DNA of 64,000 bases, taken from contig NZ_CP071130.1 of assembly GCF_017220215.1 (NCBI RefSeq), positions 434,001 through 498,000 of the forward strand, read 5' to 3'. Shown in pieces: positions 16,416 to 24,798 of the stretch; the first letter of the stretch is position 1; the number at the start of each line of letters is the position of its first letter. The notes beneath the pieces are model-generated. The model was not told the origin of the DNA, searched no databases, and saw nothing but the letters and a program-made list of their open reading frames with translations. A program made the translations under genes and the position numbers. The stretch is from Caballeronia sp. M1242 (GTDB lineage Bacteria; Pseudomonadota; Gammaproteobacteria; Burkholderiales; Burkholderiaceae).

Positions 16416-17201
16416 ATGGAACGTCTGGATCTTGCCAATCACGCCGCCGTCAACCAAGCAAATCAATTCGACAGCGCACTTCGCCCGACGCTTACGGTCG
16501 TGCCCTCGCTTCAGAAAACCGAGCGCATGCCGTTTACTATTCGTATCGTCCGCGACGATGACGGGCTGCAAAAAGCCGTAAGCATCCGACGTTCTGCGTA
16601 TGGGCGGCATTTGCCGGAGTTCGCCGAGAAAATGGCGGTCGAGCATTCAGACCGCGATCCCGGCACGGCTGTGCTGCTCGCGGAGTCGAAACTCGACGGC
16701 GCGCCGCTCGGCACCATGCGCATTCAAACCAATGCGTATGGCCCGCTCGCAGTCGAGCAGTCGATCACGTTGCCGGATCATCTCGCGACGAGCCGCCTCG
16801 CCGAAGCGACGCGGCTCGGAGTCGCGGGCGGCATGGTCGGCCGTGTCGTGAAAGTGGCGCTGTGCAAGGCGTTGTGGATGTTCTGCGAATTGCACGACAT
16901 CGACTGGATGGTGATTACCGCGCGCGCGCCGCTCGACCGTGAATACGAGGCGATGTTGTTCAGAGATGTTTTCGGTGCGAATGAATATCTGCCGATGTCG
17001 CATGTCGGTGGGTTACCGCACCGAGTCTTGGCGAAAGAAGTGGCTGTCGCGCGGCAGCGTTGGGAAGAAGCGCGTCATCCATTGTTCAACTATATGGTGA
17101 ACACGCATCATCCGGACATCGATCTGCAATCTGTCGATTTATCTTTTGATTGGGAAACGGTAGGATGCCCGGAGGCGCCGTTGATGGCTTATGGCCGTTA
17201 A
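16416..17201 (+). CDS. FeeM-type N-acyl amino acid synthase (GNAT fold)
   Basis: A 261-residue protein whose core (about residues 45-200) matches the FeeM catalytic-core family, a GNAT-fold relative of LuxI that joins a fatty acyl group from acyl-ACP to an amino acid. Supporting segments are RRSAYGRHLPEF near the front, SRLAEATRLGV (family signature around an Arg) and DWMVITARAPLDREYEAMLF. The start ATG follows GGGG by 8 bases. The local leader is AT-rich and has a TGAGGG/CCCTCA inverted repeat about 60 bases upstream. The next gene is a c-di-GMP signalling protein. The amino acid used cannot be inferred. Confidence 0.7.
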   Translation: MERLDLANHAAVNQANQFDSALRPTLTVVPSLQKTERMPFTIRIVRDDDGLQKAVSIRRSAYGRHLPEFAEKMAVEHSDRDPGTAVLLAESKLDGAPLGTMRIQTNAYGPLAVEQSITLPDHLATSRLAEATRLGVAGGMVGRVVKVALCKALWMFCELHDIDWMVITARAPLDREYEAMLFRDVFGANEYLPMSHVGGLPHRVLAKEVAVARQRWEEARHPLFNYMVNTHHPDIDLQSVDLSFDWETVGCPEAPLMAYGR

Positions 17202-17367
17202 TGGCACCGCCGTTTTTCAGGGATGCACCAACGAAGGTAAAAAGTAATTAGCCGGACCCCGGCGCGGTCCGGTTGGCCAAAAAGGCAGCGGTGACGGCGT
17301 GCCGTCCCGCTGTTCGCCGATGCCGGCGCGACGGGGCGCTGGCGGCGTGAACGGGGGTTGTCCAGGT

Positions 17368-20337
17368 ATGGCGTCGGTTATTCCAGCTTCCTTATCGAGA
17401 TTCAAACGAAGCGGCTCGTGGATCGACGACGCGCTGTACGCCGTCGCCGTCTACGCGGTGCCGTTTCTCATTGCGATCGGCACCATCGCCACGCTTTATT
17501 TTCTGCCGCGCCAGTACGAATCGCGCGGCGCCATTGCGCTGCCACTGCGCGTCGTGGCGGACGAAGGCGAGCAGTTGCGACCCGCCGAGGCGCTCGCTGC
17601 GCTGAGCGCCGCCGCGCCCGTTCAACGTTACAGCACCCATCTTTCCGAAAAGCCCGTCTGGTTCACGTTCACTGCGCCGCCAATGGGCGGCGAGTTGACG
17701 ACCACGGTGGAATTGCCTTCGCGTCATGCGCAAACGCTTGCCTGCTGGGACGCAGCGACCTTGCTCCCGCTCGGCCGAGCCGACCGCGATTCAGCGAGCG
17801 GGTCGATGCATCCGGTGAAGGCCGGCTTCTTCATTCAGGCGGGGCGCCTCACGCAACCCGAGACGATCCTTTGCCGCGGCACGTACTCCGGTCCGGCCCA
17901 GATCAACGCGCTCGCGTGGAACTGGCAGGGCCTGCGCAGTTCCGCGCTCGACTTTCAGGAAAGCTCCGGTCTCATCGCGGGCGGCCTTCTGACGCTCGCC
18001 GTCTTCGTTTTCGTCACGGCGCTCATCAACCGCGAGTGGACGTACGTCATCTTCGCGGTATGGCTCGTCGGCAATCTCCGTCTGTGCGCGAACGCGATGG
18101 GCTGGGACATGCAGTGGCTCGGCCGCGTGCTGCCGTCGGAATTCATGATGCCGCTGCGGCAGATCACGTTCGCTGCCTACTATCTGCTCACCGCCGCGTT
18201 GTTCGCGCAGTTGTTCCGTCGCGAGCTACGCGTGGTCGGGTATCGGTGGCTGCTGCGGGTCATTCAGTACGTGGGCATCGTGCTGCTCGTCGCGGCGCTT
18301 GCGTTGCCTTATTCGCTGTTCATCCCGACGCTGTGGGTCATCGCGGGCTTTGGCATCTGCGTGCTGGTGTTCTTCCTTGTGCGCCTCGTGTGGATGGCGC
18401 GTTCGCGGACCGTGCTGTGGTATGTCGCGTCGCTTGCCATCGTGCTGTTCGCCACCTTCTCGGAAGTGCTCGGGGCCGCGTTCGGCGTGAAGCTGCTCCT
18501 GAGCGGCGTCAACACGGTCATGGCCGCGCTGTCGTCGAGCATGATGGCCGCGTTCGCCATCGCCGAGCAGATGCGCGCCGAGCGCGACGTCCGGCGGCAG
18601 GCGCAGATGGAGTTGCGCAATACCTATGAAGTCACGCCCATCGGGCTTTTCACGCTCGACGAGAAAGGTCACTTCGTCCGCACGAATCCCGCGTTGCGCG
18701 CCATGCTCGACTTGCAAAAGGGCGAGTACAAGCAGCGTCACTGGCACGACTATTTCGAGCCGGGCGCGTGGGGCGCGTTGCAGGCGCTTGCATCGAAGGG
18801 CAGCGACGGCGAACTCGAAATGAGCGGTTCGGTGGAACGCGGCACCGGCGAGCGGCGCTATTTGCTGAAGGCCATACGCTCGAACGGCTGGATAGAAGGT
18901 TCACTGCAGGACACGACCGAACGTTCGAAAGCGGTCGAGCGCCTGCGGTTTCTCGCCGAGCACGATCCGCTCACCGGCTCGCTGAACCGCCGCGGCGTCG
19001 AGAAAGCGATCGCTGCGCAGAACGAGGAATCGCTGCCGTGGGCGCTCGCGTATGTCGATCTCGACCGCTTCAAGCTCGTCAACGACCTCTTCGGACACCG
19101 AAGCGGCGACGAAGTCTTGCGGCAAGTCGCCGCGCGCACCCGGGCGCATTTTGCGCGCAGCTATCCGGTCGGCCGTATCGGCGGCGACGAGTTCGTCTGC
19201 GTGATGAACGACACGTCGATCGAAGACGCCATCGCGCAATGCCGCGAGCTCATCTCCATTCTGAGCGACGCGCCGTATCAGGTCGGCAATCGCGCGTTTC
19301 AGGTGAAGGCGTCGATCGGGCTCGTGGAATGTTCGCAGGGCGTGCGCGTGCAGGACGCGCTTTCGCACGCCGACCGCGCGTGCCGCGAAGCCAAGAAGGT
19401 CGCGCACACGCATCTGGTCACGTATCGCAAGGGCGCGGCGGCGTTCGAGGAGCGCGCGGAAGAACTGAAGCTCGTCGAAACGCTGGGGCGCAATCGGCTG
19501 CCGCCCGGCCTCTTTCTCGTGATGCAGCCGATCATGTCGCTGCGCGCGCCGAACGAGTCGCTGAACTTCGAAGTGCTGCTGCGCATGCGCGCGCCCGACG
19601 GGACCACGCTGCCGGCGGGCAAGGTCATCGTGGCGGCGGAGGAATCGGGCAATATCGCGGCCATCGACCGCTGGGTGATTTCCACGCTGCTCGAATGGAT
19701 CGAGACGCACCGCCATGAATTGACGAACACGCAGTTCATCTGCGTGAACTTGTCCGGCGGCTCGCTCAACGACGAGCAGTTCATGGAGGACATCTTCGCG
19801 CTCTTCGCGCGGCACCAGTCGGTCGTCCAGTATCTGTGCCTCGAGATTACCGAGAGCGTCGCGCTGCACGACCTCGAAAACACGCAGCGTTTCATTGCGC
19901 GCGTTCACGAAATGGGCGGCAAGATCGCGCTCGACGATTTCGGCGCGGGTTATACGTCGTTCAAATACCTGAAGTCGCTTTCGGCGGATGCGCTCAAGAT
20001 CGACGGCGAATTCGTGCGCTCGATGTGCGAACATCCGGCGGATATCGCGATCGTCGAGGCGATCGTCGCGCTGGCGCGCAATCTCGGCATGCGAAGCGTG
20101 GCGGAGTGGGTCGAAGATATCGATACGCTGCGCGCGTTGCAGGAAATCGGCGTCGATTACGTGCAGGGCTTTCTGGTCGCGCGGCCGCAGGACAGTTCGG
20201 CCATTCTCGCGGCCCGCTCGGCGGCGAGCTTCGTCAAGGACCCGGAGGTCGTCAGCTTCGTGCAGTGTCTGTCGGAACCGGCGCAGGCCATTGCCATCGA
20301 CTTCGAGCGGCGCACGCGCGCCGCGAGCACGCACTGA
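17368..20337 (+). CDS. Membrane-anchored PAS-GGDEF-EAL protein
   Basis: A 989-residue inner-membrane c-di-GMP protein. Order: TM segment (about 20-45), periplasmic domain (about 50-190), a block of about seven TM helices (200-410) resembling 7TMR-DISM sensors, a PAS domain (about 425-520), GGDEF (about 535-690) and EAL (about 710-970). The cyclase motif GGDEF (605-609) is intact. The I-site position reads RSYP instead of RxxD, so product inhibition may be lost. The EAL motif is EVL (735-737), a tolerated variant; DDFGAG and LKIDG remain, but the usual AEGVE is AEWVE. ATG 17368 is the chosen start; the frame extends 23 codons further. Confidence 0.85.
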   Translation: MASVIPASLSRFKRSGSWIDDALYAVAVYAVPFLIAIGTIATLYFLPRQYESRGAIALPLRVVADEGEQLRPAEALAALSAAAPVQRYSTHLSEKPVWFTFTAPPMGGELTTTVELPSRHAQTLACWDAATLLPLGRADRDSASGSMHPVKAGFFIQAGRLTQPETILCRGTYSGPAQINALAWNWQGLRSSALDFQESSGLIAGGLLTLAVFVFVTALINREWTYVIFAVWLVGNLRLCANAMGWDMQWLGRVLPSEFMMPLRQITFAAYYLLTAALFAQLFRRELRVVGYRWLLRVIQYVGIVLLVAALALPYSLFIPTLWVIAGFGICVLVFFLVRLVWMARSRTVLWYVASLAIVLFATFSEVLGAAFGVKLLLSGVNTVMAALSSSMMAAFAIAEQMRAERDVRRQAQMELRNTYEVTPIGLFTLDEKGHFVRTNPALRAMLDLQKGEYKQRHWHDYFEPGAWGALQALASKGSDGELEMSGSVERGTGERRYLLKAIRSNGWIEGSLQDTTERSKAVERLRFLAEHDPLTGSLNRRGVEKAIAAQNEESLPWALAYVDLDRFKLVNDLFGHRSGDEVLRQVAARTRAHFARSYPVGRIGGDEFVCVMNDTSIEDAIAQCRELISILSDAPYQVGNRAFQVKASIGLVECSQGVRVQDALSHADRACREAKKVAHTHLVTYRKGAAAFEERAEELKLVETLGRNRLPPGLFLVMQPIMSLRAPNESLNFEVLLRMRAPDGTTLPAGKVIVAAEESGNIAAIDRWVISTLLEWIETHRHELTNTQFICVNLSGGSLNDEQFMEDIFALFARHQSVVQYLCLEITESVALHDLENTQRFIARVHEMGGKIALDDFGAGYTSFKYLKSLSADALKIDGEFVRSMCEHPADIAIVEAIVALARNLGMRSVAEWVEDIDTLRALQEIGVDYVQGFLVARPQDSSAILAARSAASFVKDPEVVSFVQCLSEPAQAIAIDFERRTRAASTH

Positions 20338-20370
20338 TACTGATAATCCGCGCGTTTTCGGCGGCCGTGC

Positions 20371-20604
20371 TCAGGCCGCTTTCATCTCACTCAGAATCTT
20401 TTCCGCCGCAATGGGAATGCGCGTGTCGTCCCATTGCGCGAGCCATTGCAGTTCTTTTCGCGTGAAATAGCCGGCGTGATTTCGGAGCGCATATTGGAGC
20501 GCATCGACAACGTGATCGCGGATGATTTGCGGCGCATTATCGTCCGTGACGACTGCGTGAAATGCTTCGAGTGTGCTCATGTCGCGTTTGTCTCGTTCGG
20601 GCAT
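20371..20604 (-). CDS. Small conserved hypothetical protein
   Basis: A 77-residue charged, helical, soluble protein (or 69 residues if it starts at ATG 20580). It contains ALQYALRNHAGYFTRKELQWLAQWDD and looks like a genuine protein rather than frame noise. No domain is recognised. It converges on the GGDEF-EAL gene and is divergent from hutU, with the HutC-type operators about 90-160 bases upstream of its start, so some shared control is possible. Confidence 0.55.
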   Translation of the reverse strand: MPERDKRDMSTLEAFHAVVTDDNAPQIIRDHVVDALQYALRNHAGYFTRKELQWLAQWDDTRIPIAAEKILSEMKAA

Positions 20605-20690
20605 TAAAGAAAGCCATTAAACATAACCGGCCAAAATACGCGGACGAAATAGTCGGCGCGGCTCCCCGGCGTGCGCATAGCGGGCGGTTC

Positions 20691-20767
20691 CTGTCTAGAC
20701 AAGACAACGAGAGAAACACTACGTCATGGCCGGGAAATCCCTAATACAACGCGAGTTGTATATACAA
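20691..20767. promoter_or_regulatory. HutC-type operators upstream of hutU
   Basis: Two palindromes sit 44-120 bases before the hutU start: CTGTCTAGACAAG (core TGTCTAGACA, 20692-20701) and the perfect 12-base palindrome TTGTATATACAA (20756-20767). Both fit the HutC consensus form TGTATANACA and resemble the two sites before hutH at 40.6 kb. They suggest that HutC, encoded 21 kb away, also represses hutUI. Confidence 0.7.
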
Positions 20768-20810
20768 GAACATGCGGTGAACCACTCAATGCCCGTGCGC
20801 AGGAGCCACC

Positions 20811-22484
20811 GTGACGTCTTCCTCCCGTTTTCGCGATACCCAGATCCGCGCCCCGCGCGGTAGCCAGCTCAACGCCAAAAGCTGGCTGACCGAAGCGCCG
20901 CTGCGCATGTTGATGAACAATCTGGACCCGGACGTCGCGGAGAATCCAAACGAACTCGTGGTCTATGGCGGCATCGGGCGGGCGGCGCGCGACTGGGCCT
21001 GCTACGACAAAATCGTCGAGACGCTCAAGCGCCTCGAATCCGATGAAACGCTGCTGATCCAGTCGGGCAAGCCGGTCGGCGTCTTTCGCACGCATAAGAA
21101 CGCGCCGCGCGTGCTCATCGCCAATTCGAATCTCGTGCCGCATTGGGCTAACTGGGAGCACTTCAACGCGCTCGACGCGAAAGGGCTCGCCATGTACGGT
21201 CAGATGACGGCGGGAAGCTGGATCTATATCGGCAGCCAGGGCATCGTGCAAGGCACGTACGAGACGTTCGTCGAAGCGGGACGGCAGCATTACGGCGGCA
21301 ACCTCAAAGGCCGCTGGGTGCTCACGGCGGGACTCGGCGGCATGGGCGGCGCGCAGCCGCTCGCCGCGACGCTTGCGGGCGCGTGCTCGCTGAATATCGA
21401 ATGCCAGCAGAGCCGCATCGACTTCCGTCTGAAAACGCGCTATGTCGATGAGCAAGCCAGCGATCTCGACGATGCGCTCGCGCGAATCGGCCGCTATACG
21501 TCGGAGGGCCGCGCGGTGTCGGTCGCGTTGTGCGCGAATGCCGCCGACGTGCTGCCCGAGCTCGTGCGGCGCGGCGTGCGGCCGGACCTCGTCACGGATC
21601 AGACGAGCGCGCACGATCCGCTGAACGGCTATCTGCCGCGAGGCTGGACGTGGACGCAGTACCGCGACCGCGCGCAGAGCGATCCGGCGGCGACCGTGAA
21701 GGCCGCGAAGCAGTCGATGGCCGAGCACGTGCGCGCGATGCTCGCGTTCCGTGAACAGGGCGTGCCGACGTTCGACTACGGCAACAACATCCGCCAGATG
21801 GCGAAGGAAGAAGGCGTCGAGAACGCATTCGACTTTCCCGGCTTCGTGCCCGCATATATCCGGCCGCTGTTTTGCCGCGGCGTCGGGCCGTTCCGCTGGG
21901 CCGCGCTCTCGGGCGATCCCGAGGACATCTACAAGACGGACGCCAAGGTGAAAGAGCTGATCGCCGACGACGCGCATCTGCATCGCTGGCTCGACATGGC
22001 GCGCGAGCGCATCCGCTTTCAGGGCCTGCCGGCGCGCATTTGCTGGGTCGGGCTCGGCCAGCGCGCGAAGCTCGGCCTTGCGTTCAACGAAATGGTGCGT
22101 AACGGCGAACTGTCGGCCCCGGTGGTGATCGGGCGGGATCATCTGGATTCGGGGTCGGTCGCGAGTCCGAATCGCGAAACGGAAGCGATGAAGGACGGCT
22201 CCGACGCGGTCTCCGACTGGCCGCTGCTCAATGCGCTGCTGAACACGGCTAGCGGCGCGACGTGGGTGTCGATTCACCACGGCGGCGGCGTCGGCATGGG
22301 CTTTTCGCAGCACGCGGGCGTCGTGATCGTGTGCGACGGCAGCCGCGAAGCCGACGAGCGCATCGCGCGGGTGCTGCACAACGATCCGGCGACCGGCGTC
22401 ATGCGCCACGCGGACGCGGGCTATGACATCGCGATCGAATGCGCGCGCGAGAAGAATCTCGATCTGCCGATGATTTCGCGATGA
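20811..22484 (+). CDS. hutU: Urocanate hydratase
   Basis: A 557-residue enzyme, the second step of histidine degradation (urocanate to 4-imidazolone-5-propionate) with tightly bound NAD+. The nucleotide-binding loop [10 protein letters not shown] and the conserved segments [20 protein letters not shown] and [17 protein letters not shown] are all present. It starts at GTG with AGGAG five bases upstream; the usual family start lies here. It overlaps hutI by 4 bases. It is unusual that hutU and hutI stand apart from hutH-C-D-F-G. Confidence 0.95.
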   Translation: MTSSSRFRDTQIRAPRGSQLNAKSWLTEAPLRMLMNNLDPDVAENPNELVVYGGIGRAARDWACYDKIVETLKRLESDETLLIQSGKPVGVFRTHKNAPRVLIANSNLVPHWANWEHFNALDAKGLAMYGQMTAGSWIYIGSQGIVQGTYETFVEAGRQHYGGNLKGRWVLTAGLGGMGGAQPLAATLAGACSLNIECQQSRIDFRLKTRYVDEQASDLDDALARIGRYTSEGRAVSVALCANAADVLPELVRRGVRPDLVTDQTSAHDPLNGYLPRGWTWTQYRDRAQSDPAATVKAAKQSMAEHVRAMLAFREQGVPTFDYGNNIRQMAKEEGVENAFDFPGFVPAYIRPLFCRGVGPFRWAALSGDPEDIYKTDAKVKELIADDAHLHRWLDMARERIRFQGLPARICWVGLGQRAKLGLAFNEMVRNGELSAPVVIGRDHLDSGSVASPNRETEAMKDGSDAVSDWPLLNALLNTASGATWVSIHHGGGVGMGFSQHAGVVIVCDGSREADERIARVLHNDPATGVMRHADAGYDIAIECAREKNLDLPMISR

Positions 22485-23701
22485 GCACGCTCTGGCATCA
22501 CTGTCACGCGGCAACGATGACAGGCGGCAAGTATTCGACCATCGAGGACGCGGCGATTTTGACGGACGGCGGGCGCATCGAGTGGATCGGGCCGCTTGCC
22601 GATGCGCCGCGCGATAGCGGCTGCGAGCGAGTCGACCTCGGCGGCGCGTGGGTGACGCCCGGGCTGATCGATTGCCATACGCACCTCGTCTTCGGCGGCG
22701 AGCGAAGCGGCGAGTTCGAGGCGCGTCTCGAAGGCGCGACGTACGCGGAAATCGCGGCGCGCGGCGGCGGCATCGCGAGCACGGTTCGCGCGACGCGCGA
22801 AGCAAGCGAAGACGCGTTGTTCGACGCGGCCCGCTCTCGCGCGCTGGCTCTGATGCGCGACGGCGTGACGACCATCGAAGTGAAATCCGGCTACGGCCTC
22901 GACCTCGCGAACGAACGCAAGATGCTGCGCGTCGCGCGGCGTCTCGCGAGCGCGCTGCCGCTCACGGTGCGCGCGACATGCCTCGCGGCGCATGCGCTGC
23001 CGCCCGAGTACACGGGCCGCGCGGACGACTACATCGCCTACGTCTGTGAAACGATGCTGCCGGCGCTTGTCGATGAAAAGCTCGTCGATGCCGTCGATGC
23101 CTTTTGCGAGCATCTCGCGTTTTCGCCGCAGCAAGTCGAGCGCGTGTTCCGGACGGCGCGCGACCTCGGCGTGCCGGTCAAGCTGCACGCGGAGCAGTTG
23201 TCGTCGCTGCGCGGCGCGACGCTGGCGGCGCGCTACGAGGCGCTGTCGGCGGACCATCTGGAATACATGACGGAGGACGACGCTATCGCGATGGCGCACG
23301 CCGGGACCGTCGCCGTGCTGCTGCCGGGCGCGTTTTACATGCTGCGCGAAACGCAAGTCCCGCCCGTCGACGCGCTACGCCGGCACGGCGTGCCGATCGC
23401 GCTGGCGAGTGATTTGAATCCGGGCACATCGCCCGCGCTGTCGCTGCGCATGATGCTGAACATGGGCTGCACGCTATTTCGTCTGACGCCGGAGGAAGCG
23501 CTCGCGGGCGTCACGATTCACGCGGCGCGCGCACTTGGCCTGAAGGAAACGCACGGCTCGCTGGAGGCGGGAAAGGCGGCCGATTTCGTGGCTTGGCGCA
23601 TCAATCGGCCTGCGGAACTCGCGTACTGGCTCGGCGGCGCGCTGCCGAATCGGGTGGTTCGAAAAGGCGAGGAGATCGCCTCGGATACGCTCGCCGCATA
23701 A
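22481..23701 (+). CDS. hutI: Imidazolonepropionase
   Basis: A 406-residue amidohydrolase, the third step of histidine degradation (imidazolonepropionate to N-formimino-L-glutamate). Metal-binding residues are seen in [20 protein letters not shown] and [19 protein letters not shown] is the family's substrate loop. The start ATG overlaps the hutU stop (ATGA), so the two are co-translated. The length is normal. Confidence 0.95.
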   Translation: MSTLWHHCHAATMTGGKYSTIEDAAILTDGGRIEWIGPLADAPRDSGCERVDLGGAWVTPGLIDCHTHLVFGGERSGEFEARLEGATYAEIAARGGGIASTVRATREASEDALFDAARSRALALMRDGVTTIEVKSGYGLDLANERKMLRVARRLASALPLTVRATCLAAHALPPEYTGRADDYIAYVCETMLPALVDEKLVDAVDAFCEHLAFSPQQVERVFRTARDLGVPVKLHAEQLSSLRGATLAARYEALSADHLEYMTEDDAIAMAHAGTVAVLLPGAFYMLRETQVPPVDALRRHGVPIALASDLNPGTSPALSLRMMLNMGCTLFRLTPEEALAGVTIHAARALGLKETHGSLEAGKAADFVAWRINRPAELAYWLGGALPNRVVRKGEEIASDTLAA

Positions 23702-23761
23702 GACGACGCCCCGACACTTGCGAGACTTGCGACGGGGCGCCGCTTTCGGCGCATTGCGTGG

Positions 23762-24016
23762 TTAAGCGCGACGTCCGCGCACCATCCCATAGATGACGAG
23801 CAGAATGATCGCGCCGATGACCGAGGCGATCCACCCCGCAGGCTGTCCCGGCTGATACCAGCCGAGCGCCCGGCCTACGTATCCCGCGATCAGCGATCCG
23901 GCAATGCCGAGCACGATGGTCATGATCCAGCCCATGCTGTCGTCGCCCGGCTTGATGGCGCGGGCGATCAGACCGACGACCAGTCCAACGATCAAGGTAC
24001 CGATGAATGCAAGCAT
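23762..24016 (-). CDS. GlsB/YeaQ/YmgE family stress membrane protein
   Basis: An 84-residue protein with three hydrophobic helices and glycine-rich turns (FIGTLIVGLVVGLIARAIKPG, GIAGSLIAGYVGRALGW, ending VIYGMVRGRR). This is the transglycosylase-associated or YeaQ/YmgE family, inner-membrane proteins often induced by stress. A strong GAAGGAG ribosome site precedes the ATG. It is convergent with hutI and monocistronic. Confidence 0.85.
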   Translation of the reverse strand: MLAFIGTLIVGLVVGLIARAIKPGDDSMGWIMTIVLGIAGSLIAGYVGRALGWYQPGQPAGWIASVIGAIILLVIYGMVRGRRA

Positions 24017-24231
24017 GCGGTTGCTCCTTCACGTGATTGCTGCGTGTTAGCAGATAGGTTCCGGGCGTCGCCCGGTGCTTCAACGTAGCACGGCCGGTCG
24101 CGTTTGAGTATGGCCGCGCCGGCCGTGGACGGCATAGACCGTTCGGCTAATGCGGGTAGCACGCGGGATGCCACGCAATCTAGCAGGTAGAATTCGTTGC
24201 ATTGCTTCACGCACAGACACCGCACTGCACG

Positions 24232-24720
24232 ATGACCGACTCCGCACTCCCTTCCACCGACGAGCCGCTCCACGAAGACCGCCTCTGGCGCGACGACGGC
24301 TGGACCGCCCGCGTAATCAAGAACGAAGATGATGACGGCTGGGCCGTCGAGATGATTCAGGCGGGCGAGGCCGAACCGGCGCTCGTCGGTCCGTGGACGA
24401 TGGGCCGCGACAAGAAGAACCCCAAGCCGCTGGACGCCGCCGCGTTTCGCACGCTCGTGAAGACGGCCTCCGAGGTGCTGCGCCGCCATGAGCAACAGCG
24501 TCACGCGATGCTGCACAAGAACGTCACCATCGACGTGCGCGGCGAGGAGATCACGGTCACGCTGGATATAGTTCCCGATGACGACGACCCGTACGCCGAC
24601 CTGAAAGCCATCGATGCGTTCGGCGCGCAACTGGCGCACGTGCGCGTCTCGCCGGCGTTCAAGCTAAATAAGGCGAGCGCGGAGCGGTGGGCCGAGAACG
24701 ACTTCGCCAAGCCGAATTAA
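24232..24720 (+). CDS. Conserved hypothetical protein
   Basis: A 162-residue acidic soluble protein. It has an N-terminal tract with LWRDDGWTARVIKNEDDDGWAVEMI, a middle helical part (AAFRTLVKTASEVLRRHEQQRH) and a strand-rich end (NVTIDVRGEEITVTLDI) before an acidic patch. No family assigned. It has its own leader and a strong terminator, so it is a single-gene unit. Coding looks certain from composition. Confidence 0.75.
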   Translation: MTDSALPSTDEPLHEDRLWRDDGWTARVIKNEDDDGWAVEMIQAGEAEPALVGPWTMGRDKKNPKPLDAAAFRTLVKTASEVLRRHEQQRHAMLHKNVTIDVRGEEITVTLDIVPDDDDPYADLKAIDAFGAQLAHVRVSPAFKLNKASAERWAENDFAKPN

Positions 24721-24744
24721 GCGGCTCGCGCTTGCCGCGAAAAA

Positions 24745-24778
24745 AATGCCGTCACGCGAACGTGACGGCATTCTTCTT
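24745..24778. terminator. Bidirectional terminator between convergent genes
   Basis: The perfect 12-base stem AATGCCGTCACG (24745-24756) with CGTGACGGCATT (24761-24772) encloses the stable tetraloop CGAA. TTCTTCTTT follows on the plus strand and, read the other way, a T-run from the A-run at 24740-24746. It serves both the 24232 gene and the DUF937-OmpA gene. Confidence 0.9.
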
Positions 24779-24798
24779 TGCGCTGGAGCGGGCAACGG

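Noticed and set aside
20724..22805. 693-residue minus-strand frame opposite hutU
   Set aside because: Antisense to a conserved enzyme, no ribosome site, no domain.
23702..23761. Terminator after hutI
   Set aside because: CGCCCCG/CGGGGCG can pair over seven bases with a long loop, but no T-run follows, so it was not listed.
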